Shown here piece after piece: positions 1 through 6,628 of a DNA stretch of 6,701 bases. This DNA is from JAXGPP01 sp964436865 (GTDB taxonomy: Bacteria > Planctomycetota > Planctomycetia > Pirellulales > Thermoguttaceae): assembly GCA_964436865.1 (NCBI GenBank), contig CAYTFK010000367.1, positions 1 to 6,701 of the forward strand, in the 5' to 3' direction. The notes under the pieces were generated by a model that was given only the letters and a program-made list of their open reading frames with translations, searched no databases and was not told where the DNA came from. Each line of letters starts with the position of its first letter. The first letter of the stretch is position 1. A program made the position numbers and the translations under genes.

Positions 1-45
1 GATAATGAGCGGTGACTGGAGTTCAGACGTGTGCTCTTCCGATCT
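1..45 (-). other. Illumina TruSeq-type adapter with index (assembly artefact)
   Basis: Bases 12-45 match the reverse complement of the standard TruSeq index-read adapter (starting GTGACTGGAGTTCAG, ending CTCTTCCGATCT). Bases 4-11 (AATGAGCG) are the reverse complement of the index CGCTCATT found at the other end, and bases 1-3 (GAT) continue into the flow-cell part. This is library-construction sequence and not part of the organism. It creates a false ATG-initiated N-terminus (MSGDWSSDVCSSDL) on the gene that follows. Confidence 0.98.
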
Positions 46-1936
46 GGCCTATGCCTTCGATGCCACCGCCGAACCGGTCGAAGTAACCGCTGGACAACTG
101 AAACTGGACGAAAAGCCCGAAGGCCGGCAGACCGCGATCGGCTCCGTGCTCGACGACGTCCTTCAGCAGGAGGCGGGCAAGCGATTGCTGGGAGTGCTGC
201 TGCTCAGCGATGGGGCGCAGCGGGCCTATCCGCCTCGCGACACGCTCCCCCAAGTGGCTGCCAGTCGCCTCAAGCCGCTCGGATTCCCGCTCTATGCTTT
301 CCGCTTTGGCAAATCGCAGGGGCTGGGACAGGCCCGAGACATCGCGGTGAAGGATCTCGCCGACGCGCAACGGGTCTTTGTCAAAAATCAGCTTCCCATC
401 ACCGGTCAACTCCGCGTCGACGGGTATGTCAATCGCCCCTTGGCCGTACGACTGCTGTTCGAAACCTCGCCGGGCAAGATGGAGGTTGTCGATCAGAAGA
501 ACGTCAGCGCCACCAGTGACGGACAGATCATTCCCATCGAATTCAGCTATGTTCCCGAGACCACGGGCGAATTTAAGGTGACGCTCGAAGCAGTCGCCCA
601 ACCGGGGGAACTGGTGGCGACCAACAACCAGTTGAGCACGTTTGTCGATGTGCTGGCGGGCGGGCTCAATGTCCTTTACCTCGAAGGGGCCTATCGGCAG
701 GAGATCGGCTACCTCCGCCGCGCGCTCGACGCCTCGCCCGATATCGATGTGGACTACTTCTTCATCAATCCCCGCCACAAGGAGACCAAACCGGCCGATC
801 TTGCCCAGCGATTCGAGCCGGGAAAGTACACCGTCTATGTGCTGGGCGACATCGATTCCAGCGTTTTCACCCAGGAGGAAATGGCAGCTTTGGCCGAAGC
901 GGTCAACCGCGGCGCCGGCATGATCATGCTGGGGGGCTACCACAGTTTCGGACCAGGCGGCTACGCCGGCACGCCGTTGGCAGACTTGCTGCCGGTTGAA
1001 ATGCAGTCCAACGAGCGGCAGCCACTTGACGGCCAGGAACGCGGAGACCGCCACTGGCAGGGAGAACTCAAAATGCGGCCCTCGCCGCAAGGCGCAGGCC
1101 ACTTCGCGATGATGCTCGCCGGGAACTCCCAGGAGAATCAGAGCGCGTGGGCGCAGTTGCCCGCGTTGGAAGGCGCCAATCGCTTCCATGCCATCAAACC
1201 GGCCGGCGTCGTCCTCGCCGAGGCTGGTCCCAACCGCCCCTTGCTCGTCTCGCAGACTTATGGCGCTGGCCGGGTGCTGGCGTTTGCTGGCGATTCGACC
1301 TGGCGATGGCAGATGCAGGGGTTTGAAGAAGCCCACAAGCGATTCTGGAGACAGATCATCCTCTGGCTGGCCCGCAAGGACGAGTCGCTCGAAGGCACTG
1401 TCTGGATCAAGCTCCGCCAGCGGCGATTCTCCCCCGGACAAAGGGTTGAGTTTACCGCTGGCGCCCAAGATGCCCAAAACCAACCGGTCAAAGACGCTGC
1501 CTTCACCGCCGAGGTCGTGCGCCCGGACGGATCCACCGAACCCTTGCCGCTGGTCCAGGGACAAGAGCAGATGGCCGGATCGTATCTTGAAACGCTCGAC
1601 CCCGGCGATTACACGATCCGGGTGACCGCGACGCGGGGGCAAACCGCGCTGGGCACGGCACGCACACGATTCCTTGTCTCGGACCAGGATCTGGAACTCG
1701 ACAACGCCGCCGCCGACGCCACCGTGCTCGACAACCTCGCCGAGACGACCGGCGGAAAATCCATGGCTCCAGAGGAACTGCCGGGCTTGATCGAACGTCT
1801 CAGCCAACAGACCGAAATGCTGGAGATTCAAACGGAGACTAAGCAAACCCTTTGGGACACTTGGCCGTTCTTCTTCACCTTTGTGGCCCTGCTTAGCATC
1901 GAATGGTTCTTCCGCAAGCGGTGGGGGTTGGTATGA
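46..1936 (+). CDS. VWA / glutamine amidotransferase-like membrane protein, 5'-truncated
   Basis: Partial gene: the reading frame enters from the contig edge and the first complete genomic codon is at 47. It gives about 629 residues ending at TGA 1934-1936. The start of the sequence looks like the second half of a von Willebrand factor A domain: a TAIGS segment near 131-145 and a strand ending LLSDG at 200-214, where a MIDAS Thr and Asp would fall. The DxSxS part is missing, presumably off the contig. A beta-rich CARDB/Ig-like stretch follows (about 340-640). Next comes a class I glutamine amidotransferase-like fold (about 665-1003, LNVLYLEG to LLPVEM) with the Gly-rich GGYHSFGPGGY at 932-964. 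That segment has no Cys where a GATase nucleophile would sit, so I infer a non-catalytic domain. A second Ig-like domain (about 1400-1680) and one hydrophobic helix (about 1862-1912) ending in RKRW close the protein, suggesting an extracytoplasmic body anchored at its C-terminus. Such proteins in Planctomycetota commonly occur near MoxR/DUF58/BatA-like genes. The function is unknown. Confidence 0.85.
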
Positions 1937-2123
1937 GATGCCCGGAGCGACAGATTCTGAATGCCGCGACGGAGTGGAATCGGCTAGATTGTTAGACAAA
2001 CTACGGAGAAATACGGACGCCGAATCCGCACTTTGGGGGTGAAGCAGGATTGCCTGAATTGGCGGGCTGGTCGAACAATTCCCCGGTGTGCTGCGTGTTC
2101 AATACGGCGGTCTGATTCACGCT

Positions 2124-2155
2124 GCGGGTCCGAGCGGGTCGATTGTAGTGATTGT
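2124..2155. repeat. Two adjacent pairs of short direct repeats
   Basis: GCGGGTC occurs at 2124-2130 and 2134-2140 (10-base period). It is immediately followed by GATTGT at 2141-2146 and 2150-2155 (9-base period). Repeats close to one helical turn apart upstream of an operon are compatible with a tandem transcription-factor site, but units this short can arise by chance. The regulatory role is inference. Confidence 0.3.
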
Positions 2156-2240
2156 GCCGACTGGGCAAGACATTACCCTGACTCGTGGCGATAAGTCTAA
2201 GCTACCCTTGAACATACTGGCCAAACGGGGTAAGAAGAGG

Positions 2241-2259
2241 CCGGTGCCGTCGGCGCCGG
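2241..2259 (+). promoter_or_regulatory. GC-rich hairpin upstream of the GAF-HlyD gene
   Basis: CCGGTGCC (2241-2248), loop GTC, then GGCGCCGG (2252-2259) forms an 8-pair stem with one G-U wobble in RNA. It lies 57 bases before the ATG. No T-run follows directly, so it is not a classical terminator. It may sit in the 5' leader, or may simply reflect GC-rich sequence. Confidence 0.35.
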
Positions 2260-2316
2260 ACCACGGTCGCCTCGCTTTTCTCCTCCTGCGGCAGAGCTTC
2301 GCCTTACGGAAACGGC

Positions 2317-4374
2317 ATGAGCACCGAACAATCTCTCGATCCGCAACTGATCGAACAGACCAAGCAGCAGATCCGCACGCTGGTCAACGAAATCGCCCAG
2401 CTCTCCAAGTCGGAAATTCCACCCGAAGAGTTCCACGCCGAATTTCTGCCGCGCGTGGTCTCCGCCCTGGCCGCCATCGGCGGCGCGGTTTGGACTGTCG
2501 GAGATGAGGGCCGCCTCTCGCTCGGCTACCAGATCAACATTCAGGAAACGAAGCTCCGCGACAAGCCCGAGGAGCAGGTCCGACACGGCCGGTTGGTGCA
2601 CAAGGTCTTCACCAGCGGTGAACCGCTGCTCGTGCCGCCAAACTCCGGCGCGGGCGACGACTCCGAGGCCGGCAATCCCACCGATTTTCTCCTCGTGCTC
2701 GGACCCGTAAAGACCGACCTGGAAGTGGTCGGCGTGGTCGAGGTCTTCCAGCGACCCGAGACCCGCACTGCAACTCAGCGCGGCTACCTGCGGTTCCTCA
2801 TTCAGATGTGCGAGTTGGCGGGCGACTACTTCAAGAGCCGCCAGTTGCGCCACTTCTCCGACCGCCAGGTACTCTGGACGCAACTGGAAGACTTCGCCCG
2901 GCGGATTCACGCCAGTCTCGATCCGCGTGAGACCGCCTATACGATCGCCAACGAAGGCCGCCGGCTCATTGAGTGCGATCGCGTGAGCATCGCCGTCCGC
3001 AAGGGGCGCAAATGCACCGTCGAAGCCGTGAGCGGCCAGGATTTGTTCGACAAGCGATCGAATACGGTCCGCCTGCTGAACAATCTCGCCACCGCCGTCG
3101 TTTCCGCGGGCGAACCGGTCTGGTATACCGGCGACACAACCAACATGGCACCTCAGGTGGAGGAAGCCGTCCAGGAATACGTCGACGAATCGCACTCCAA
3201 GACCGTGGCCGTCCTGCCACTGTCTCGGCCGCCCAAGGAAGAAACCGACGACCCGACCGAAAAAGCCGAGATGGCCAGCGAAGGGCCCATCGGCGCGCTG
3301 ATTGTCGAGCTGATTGAAGACAGCCGCGTCCCGGCCAAGATGCGCCAACGGGTCGACGTGGTCGCCCAGCATAGCGCCACCGCGCTGGCCAATGCCCTGG
3401 AACATCACAACCTGTTCCTCATGCCGGTGTGGAAGACACTCGGCAAGTCGAAATGGCTGATCCAGGGCTCCCGCCTCCCCAAAACCACCATCGCCTCCAT
3501 ACTCGTCGTCGTCGCCATCCTCTTCCTTGCACTGTGGCCCGCCGACTTTGAAATTGAAGCCAAGGGAACGCTCGAACCGGTCGACCGGCGCGACGTCTAC
3601 GCCGAGGTCGATGGCCGGGTTGTGGAAGTGCCGGTCAAACATGGCCAAGTGGTGGAACCGGGCCAGACGCTCGTCCGGCTGGAAGATAACGAACTCGAAA
3701 TCCAGATCCAGGAAGCCCGCGGCCAGGAGGCGGTGGCCTCGCAGGCCATCGACCGGATCTTCCGCACGCTGCAACTGGTCGGAGGCAACAAGGCCGAAGC
3801 CGCCAGTCTCCAGGGCCAATACACTGAGGAACAGGAGAAGCTCGTCAATGCGCGGGCCCAACTCGCGCTCTTGACCGAGAAACAGCGGCTTCTCAATATC
3901 GTCAGCCCAATTCGCGGCCAGGTGGTTACCGCCGATGTGTACAACCTCCTCATCCGCCGGCCCGTGCAACGCGGCGTGAAGCTGATGCGGGTCGCCGATT
4001 GGGACGGCCCCTGGCGACTTGAAGTCCTGGTCCCCGACCACCACATCGGCTTCGTCCGCGACGCAGAGCAACAATTGGAGGAGTACCAAGGGGCGCTGCC
4101 CGTCGAGTTCATCCTCAAAAACGATCCCGGAACCAAACGCCGCGGCACCATGACCGAGGTTGATCTCGCAGCCGAAGTGCATGGCGAAAATGGGAATTCG
4201 GTCCGGGTGAAAGTCGCCGTCGATAAAGATGAACTGATCCAGAACCTGCCCGAACTGCGGCCAGGCGCATCGGCCACCGCGAAAATCTACTGCGGCCGCC
4301 GCCCGATCGGATACGTCTGGTTCCACGACGCCATCGCGTTCGTCCAATCCCGCATCCTGTTCCGGTTCTTCTGA
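2317..4374 (+). CDS. GAF-GAF-TM-HlyD membrane fusion/adaptor protein
   Basis: This 685-residue protein has an N-terminal cytoplasmic half, one membrane helix and a periplasmic adaptor half. Residues about 40-175 look like a first, divergent GAF domain (GAVWTVGDEGRLSLGY, later GVVEVFQRPE). Residues about 185-365 are a second, more typical GAF domain (helix LEDFARRIHASLDP, ECDRVSIAV, VAVLPL, IGALIVELIED). Residues about 389-408 are the only strong hydrophobic helix. After it comes a HlyD/biotinyl-lipoyl half-motif at 428-456 (AEVDGRVVEVPVKHGQVV). A short helical hairpin of about 65 residues (461-525) leads to the second lipoyl half (VSPIRGQVV, 529-537) and a beta-barrel region (about 566-658). 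The C-terminal signature CGRRPIGYVWFHD is one I associate with planctomycete adaptors. HlyD-type proteins normally bridge an inner-membrane transporter to an outer-membrane channel. Tandem GAF domains on the cytoplasmic side suggest ligand- or signal-dependent control of that assembly (inference). ATG 2317 follows a weak CGGAAA ribosome site and leaves room for the whole first domain. It is likely the first gene of the operon. Confidence 0.88.
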   Translation: MSTEQSLDPQLIEQTKQQIRTLVNEIAQLSKSEIPPEEFHAEFLPRVVSALAAIGGAVWTVGDEGRLSLGYQINIQETKLRDKPEEQVRHGRLVHKVFTSGEPLLVPPNSGAGDDSEAGNPTDFLLVLGPVKTDLEVVGVVEVFQRPETRTATQRGYLRFLIQMCELAGDYFKSRQLRHFSDRQVLWTQLEDFARRIHASLDPRETAYTIANEGRRLIECDRVSIAVRKGRKCTVEAVSGQDLFDKRSNTVRLLNNLATAVVSAGEPVWYTGDTTNMAPQVEEAVQEYVDESHSKTVAVLPLSRPPKEETDDPTEKAEMASEGPIGALIVELIEDSRVPAKMRQRVDVVAQHSATALANALEHHNLFLMPVWKTLGKSKWLIQGSRLPKTTIASILVVVAILFLALWPADFEIEAKGTLEPVDRRDVYAEVDGRVVEVPVKHGQVVEPGQTLVRLEDNELEIQIQEARGQEAVASQAIDRIFRTLQLVGGNKAEAASLQGQYTEEQEKLVNARAQLALLTEKQRLLNIVSPIRGQVVTADVYNLLIRRPVQRGVKLMRVADWDGPWRLEVLVPDHHIGFVRDAEQQLEEYQGALPVEFILKNDPGTKRRGTMTEVDLAAEVHGENGNSVRVKVAVDKDELIQNLPELRPGASATAKIYCGRRPIGYVWFHDAIAFVQSRILFRFF

Positions 4375-4437
4375 AACCGACCGGCGATCTTCGTCAAACC
4401 TGACCCACCACCACTGCGTATCAAACCAGGCACGTTT

Positions 4438-4454
4438 GGGCCGTGAAGCGGCCC
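4438..4454 (+). promoter_or_regulatory. Perfect intercistronic hairpin between the two adaptor genes
   Basis: GGGCCG (4438-4443), loop TGAAG, CGGCCC (4449-4454) is a perfect all-GC 6-pair stem in the 104-base gap after the GAF-HlyD gene. No U-tract follows, so full termination is unlikely. Its position just 7 bases before the Shine-Dalgarno of the next gene suits a role in message stability or translation tuning (inference). It also occupies the alternative GTG start at 4443, which makes that start less likely. Confidence 0.45.
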
Positions 4455-4461
4455 TGCTCTC

Positions 4462-4467
4462 GAAGGA
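4462..4467 (+). promoter_or_regulatory. Shine-Dalgarno sequence that sets the start at 4479
   Basis: GAAGGA lies 11 bases before ATG 4479, while nothing comparable precedes the in-frame GTG at 4443. This decides the start 12 codons inside the longer open frame and places a hydrophobic signal-like segment right at the N-terminus. Confidence 0.65.
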
Positions 4468-4478
4468 ACCACGTTTCC

Positions 4479-5552
4479 ATGCGATCTGCTGTCATGCTCG
4501 TGGCCGCCGCCCTGGCAACCGGTGCCGTGGTCGGCGCCCCCAAGGTCCAGCTTACCAGATCTCAAGCCCCGGCCGCGCCGTTGGCCGCACCGTCGGCACC
4601 GGCGGATCGCGCGGCGGAGGCCCTTCCGCCGGTGACCCAGGGCAATCCGCCGCCCTACTCGGCACCAGCCTCCCCCGCTCCTTCGATCGCTCCGTTCGGT
4701 GCGATGCCCGGATCGCCCGCGGTGGTGGGAAACACCACGGTAACCGGTAGCCAGGCTCAGATCGACCGCTGCCTGGTCACCTTGATCAATGACGTGCCCC
4801 TTTCCTCGCAGGAACCGGGCACGATCACCGAAATCAAGGTCGAGGAGGGAGACCACGTTGCCAAGGACGACCTTCTCGCCCGCGTCGACGACACGCTCGC
4901 CCGCACGCGCGAGGAAGTGGCGGTGTACAAGCTCGACGTCGCCGAGAAGGAAGCCGGCAACGATATCAACGTCCGCTACTCCGACGCTGCGGCCCAGGTT
5001 GCCAGCGCCGAGGTCGAGCGCGCCAAGGAAACCAACCGCAAACACCCCAATACTGTTCCCCTTGCCGACCAGCAGCGGCTCTGGCTGCAATACCGCCAGG
5101 CGGTGCTCGGCAAGGAGCAGGCCATCCACGAGTTGGAAATCGCCAAGGTCCAGATCAACGTCCAGAAAGCGGAACTCAAGGCCGCACAAGAAGATGTCCG
5201 CCGGCGGCAGATCATCGCTCCGTTCGAGGGCGTCATCGTCGATCGCTACCGCGAAGCGGCCGAATGGGTCCAGGCGGGCGAACCGATCCTGCGGCTGGTT
5301 CGCATGGACAAGCTCTGGGTCGAAGGCTGGGTCGATGCCCGGCAGGTCAACCAGGTCGAAGTGGAAGGCCAACCAGTCACCGTGGTGGTGAACAACGTGC
5401 CGTTCCAGGGCAAGGTCGTATTCGCCAGCCCCATCATCGAGGCCGGCAGCCGCTTCCAGGTGAAGGCCGAGGTCGAAAACCGGCAGCAGGGGGGCTTCTG
5501 GCTCCTGCAGCCCGGCTGGGACACGCAGATGACGATCCAACTGAAACGCTAG
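4479..5552 (+). CDS. HlyD-type periplasmic adaptor with signal sequence and Pro/Ala-rich linker
   Basis: Starting at ATG 4479 the protein has 357 residues. Starting at GTG 4443 it would have 369, but the ribosome site and signal sequence favour 4479. Residues 2-20 form a short signal peptide (MRSAVMLVAAALATGAVVGA) without a lipobox Cys, so it is probably secreted to the periplasm or anchored by an uncleaved helix. Residues about 28-80 are a low-complexity Pro/Ala-rich linker. The first biotinyl-lipoyl half is at about 109-138 (EPGTITEIKVEEGDHV). A long helical hairpin follows (about 140-245), with a turn near HPNTVPLADQQR (189-200). The second lipoyl half is at 244-274 (IIAPFEGVIVDRYREAAEWV), followed by a beta-barrel segment (about 277-355). 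I see no clear RLS-type TolC-contact motif at the hairpin tip, but the motif is degenerate and this is weak evidence. The protein probably pairs with the upstream adaptor and the downstream M50 protein, both on the same strand with short gaps. HlyD family membership is confident; the partners are inferred. Confidence 0.88.
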   Translation: MRSAVMLVAAALATGAVVGAPKVQLTRSQAPAAPLAAPSAPADRAAEALPPVTQGNPPPYSAPASPAPSIAPFGAMPGSPAVVGNTTVTGSQAQIDRCLVTLINDVPLSSQEPGTITEIKVEEGDHVAKDDLLARVDDTLARTREEVAVYKLDVAEKEAGNDINVRYSDAAAQVASAEVERAKETNRKHPNTVPLADQQRLWLQYRQAVLGKEQAIHELEIAKVQINVQKAELKAAQEDVRRRQIIAPFEGVIVDRYREAAEWVQAGEPILRLVRMDKLWVEGWVDARQVNQVEVEGQPVTVVVNNVPFQGKVVFASPIIEAGSRFQVKAEVENRQQGGFWLLQPGWDTQMTIQLKR

Positions 5553-5614
5553 CCGCAAACTCGCCTGCCCGGCCCGCCCGCTGACTCACCCCATTCGCTT
5601 CTCCGCGCTCGCCG

Positions 5615-6628
5615 ATGGCCACCTTAGCCGACAGCCTGGTCTCCAGTTCCGCCCGCAAGATGCCGGTGCGCATGCGGCCGGATCTGTCGGCGCGGCAGCA
5701 CCGTTACCTCGGCCGCAGCTACTGGGTGGTCAAAGACCCCGTCGGCCTGAACTACTTCCGCTTCCAGGATGAGGAATGGGCGATCCTCCAGATGATCGAC
5801 GGCCAGTCGAGCCTGGACGAAATCAAGGAACGCTTCGAGGCCGAGTTCCCTCCGCAAAAAATCACGCTCGAGGAGCTGCAGCAGTTCCTCGGCATGCTGC
5901 ACCGCAGCGGATTGATCATCGCCGACGTGCCCGGGCAGGGGCACCAGCTCCGCAAGCGGCGCGACGAGCGCCGCCGGAAGGAACTGCTCGGGGCGCTGAC
6001 CAACATCCTCTGCATCCGCTTCAAGGGCTTCGATCCCGAGCGGTTGCTGAACTGGATGTACCCGGCGTGCCGCTGGTTCTTCGCGCCGCTGACCGTGTTG
6101 CTGTGCCTCCTGTTCATGGCCTCGGCGCTGGGGCTCGTCCTGGTCGAGTTCGATGTCTTCCGCTCGAAACTGCCCGGCTTCTACCAGTTCTTCAATCCCT
6201 ACAACGCCTTTTGGCTCGCTGTCACCCTTGCCGGCAGCAAGGTGATCCACGAGTTCGGCCACGGCCTGAGCTGCAAGCACTTCGGCGGCGAATGCCACGA
6301 GATGGGCGTAATGTTTCTCGTACTCACGCCCTGCTTGTACTGCAACGTCTCCGACTCCTGGATGTTGCCCAGCAAGTGGCAGCGGGCGGCGATCGGCGCC
6401 GCGGGGATGTACGTCGAAGGGGTGCTCGCTTCGTTCGCCACCTTCATCTGGTGGTTTACCGAGCCGGGCCTGCTCAACAACCTCGCGCTGAACACCATGT
6501 TCATCGCCTCGGTGAGCACGCTGCTGTTCAACGCCAACCCGTTGCTCCGTTACGACGGCTACTACATCCTCGCCGACCTCATGGAGATCCCCAACCTGCG
6601 GCAGAAGGCGACTGCCATCATGGGCCAC
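5615..6628 (+). CDS. PqqD-like domain plus M50 (site-2-type) metalloprotease, 3'-truncated
   Basis: The first 338 residues of a polytopic membrane protease; the frame stays open through the contig edge into adapter. Residues about 20-105 resemble a PqqD-type winged-helix domain (YWVVKDPVGLNYFRF, EEWAILQMIDGQSSLDEI), the fold used as a peptide-recognition element in RiPP systems. A basic stretch (112-122) follows, then membrane helices at about 153-177, 196-218, 229-246, 257-281 and 290-306. HEFGH at 212-216 gives the two zinc-binding His and catalytic Glu. NANPLLRYDG (306-315) supplies the distal Asp ligand (D314) expected in the M50 family. Both halves of the active site are present, so it looks catalytically competent. 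This matches the 'putative peptide zinc metalloprotease' group that includes YydH, whose longer planctomycete members continue into further membrane and HlyD-like regions (recalled, not checked). The start at 5615 has no purine-rich ribosome site in the 62-base pyrimidine-rich gap. ATG 5660 and 5672 are alternatives that would still keep most of the PqqD-like domain. Confidence 0.87.

Larger units (their letters stand above)
1937..2316. other. 380-base intergenic region, probable control region of the downstream operon
   Basis: I see no convincing gene here. The stretch is visibly less GC-rich than the flanking genes. No strong intrinsic terminator for the upstream gene is visible (no GC stem followed by a T-run). 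It contains two adjacent pairs of short direct repeats at 2124-2155 and a GC-rich hairpin at 2241-2259. A very weak sigma70-like pair, TTGAAC and TAAGAA separated by 17 bases, lies around 2207-2236 but matches the -10 consensus at only three positions, so I do not call it a promoter. A GTG-initiated open frame starting at 2088 runs through here into the next gene but has no supporting features. The last bases before the next start (CGGAAA ending near 2312) make a weak Shine-Dalgarno. Confidence 0.6.

Noticed and set aside
23..1999. Long antisense open frame (658 codons) opposite the VWA/GATase-like gene
   Set aside because: It is exactly codon-aligned with the sense gene and exists only because TTA, CTA and TCA codons are avoided. 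It ends in adapter and shows no recognisable domain.
2061..2100. Possible tRNA fragment or attachment site (GGTCGAACAATTCC resembles a T-loop)
   Set aside because: No acceptor, D or anticodon stems can be formed around it, and no integrase or repeat is nearby.
2207..2236. Sigma70-like promoter TTGAAC - 17 bases - TAAGAA
   Set aside because: The -10 element matches at only three of six positions; such matches are common by chance.
2241..2259. Intrinsic terminator for the upstream gene
   Set aside because: The stem is strong but is not followed by a T-run and lies about 300 bases after the stop codon.
2088..2507. GTG-initiated open frame of 139 codons in the intergenic region, considered as a precursor-peptide gene
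   Set aside because: It overlaps the GAF-HlyD gene by about 190 bases, has no ribosome site, and uses ATA, CTA and TTA codons avoided by the real genes. A leader-peptide role cannot be excluded but has no support.
2197..4347. Antisense open frame of 716 codons, longer than the sense gene opposite it
   Set aside because: Codon-aligned shadow of the GAF-HlyD gene. The sense protein has clear domains and a membrane helix; the antisense product is a charged, low-information sequence.
4287..5558. Antisense open frame of 423 codons opposite the second adaptor
   Set aside because: Same codon-aligned shadow effect. The sense frame carries both lipoyl half-motifs and a ribosome site.
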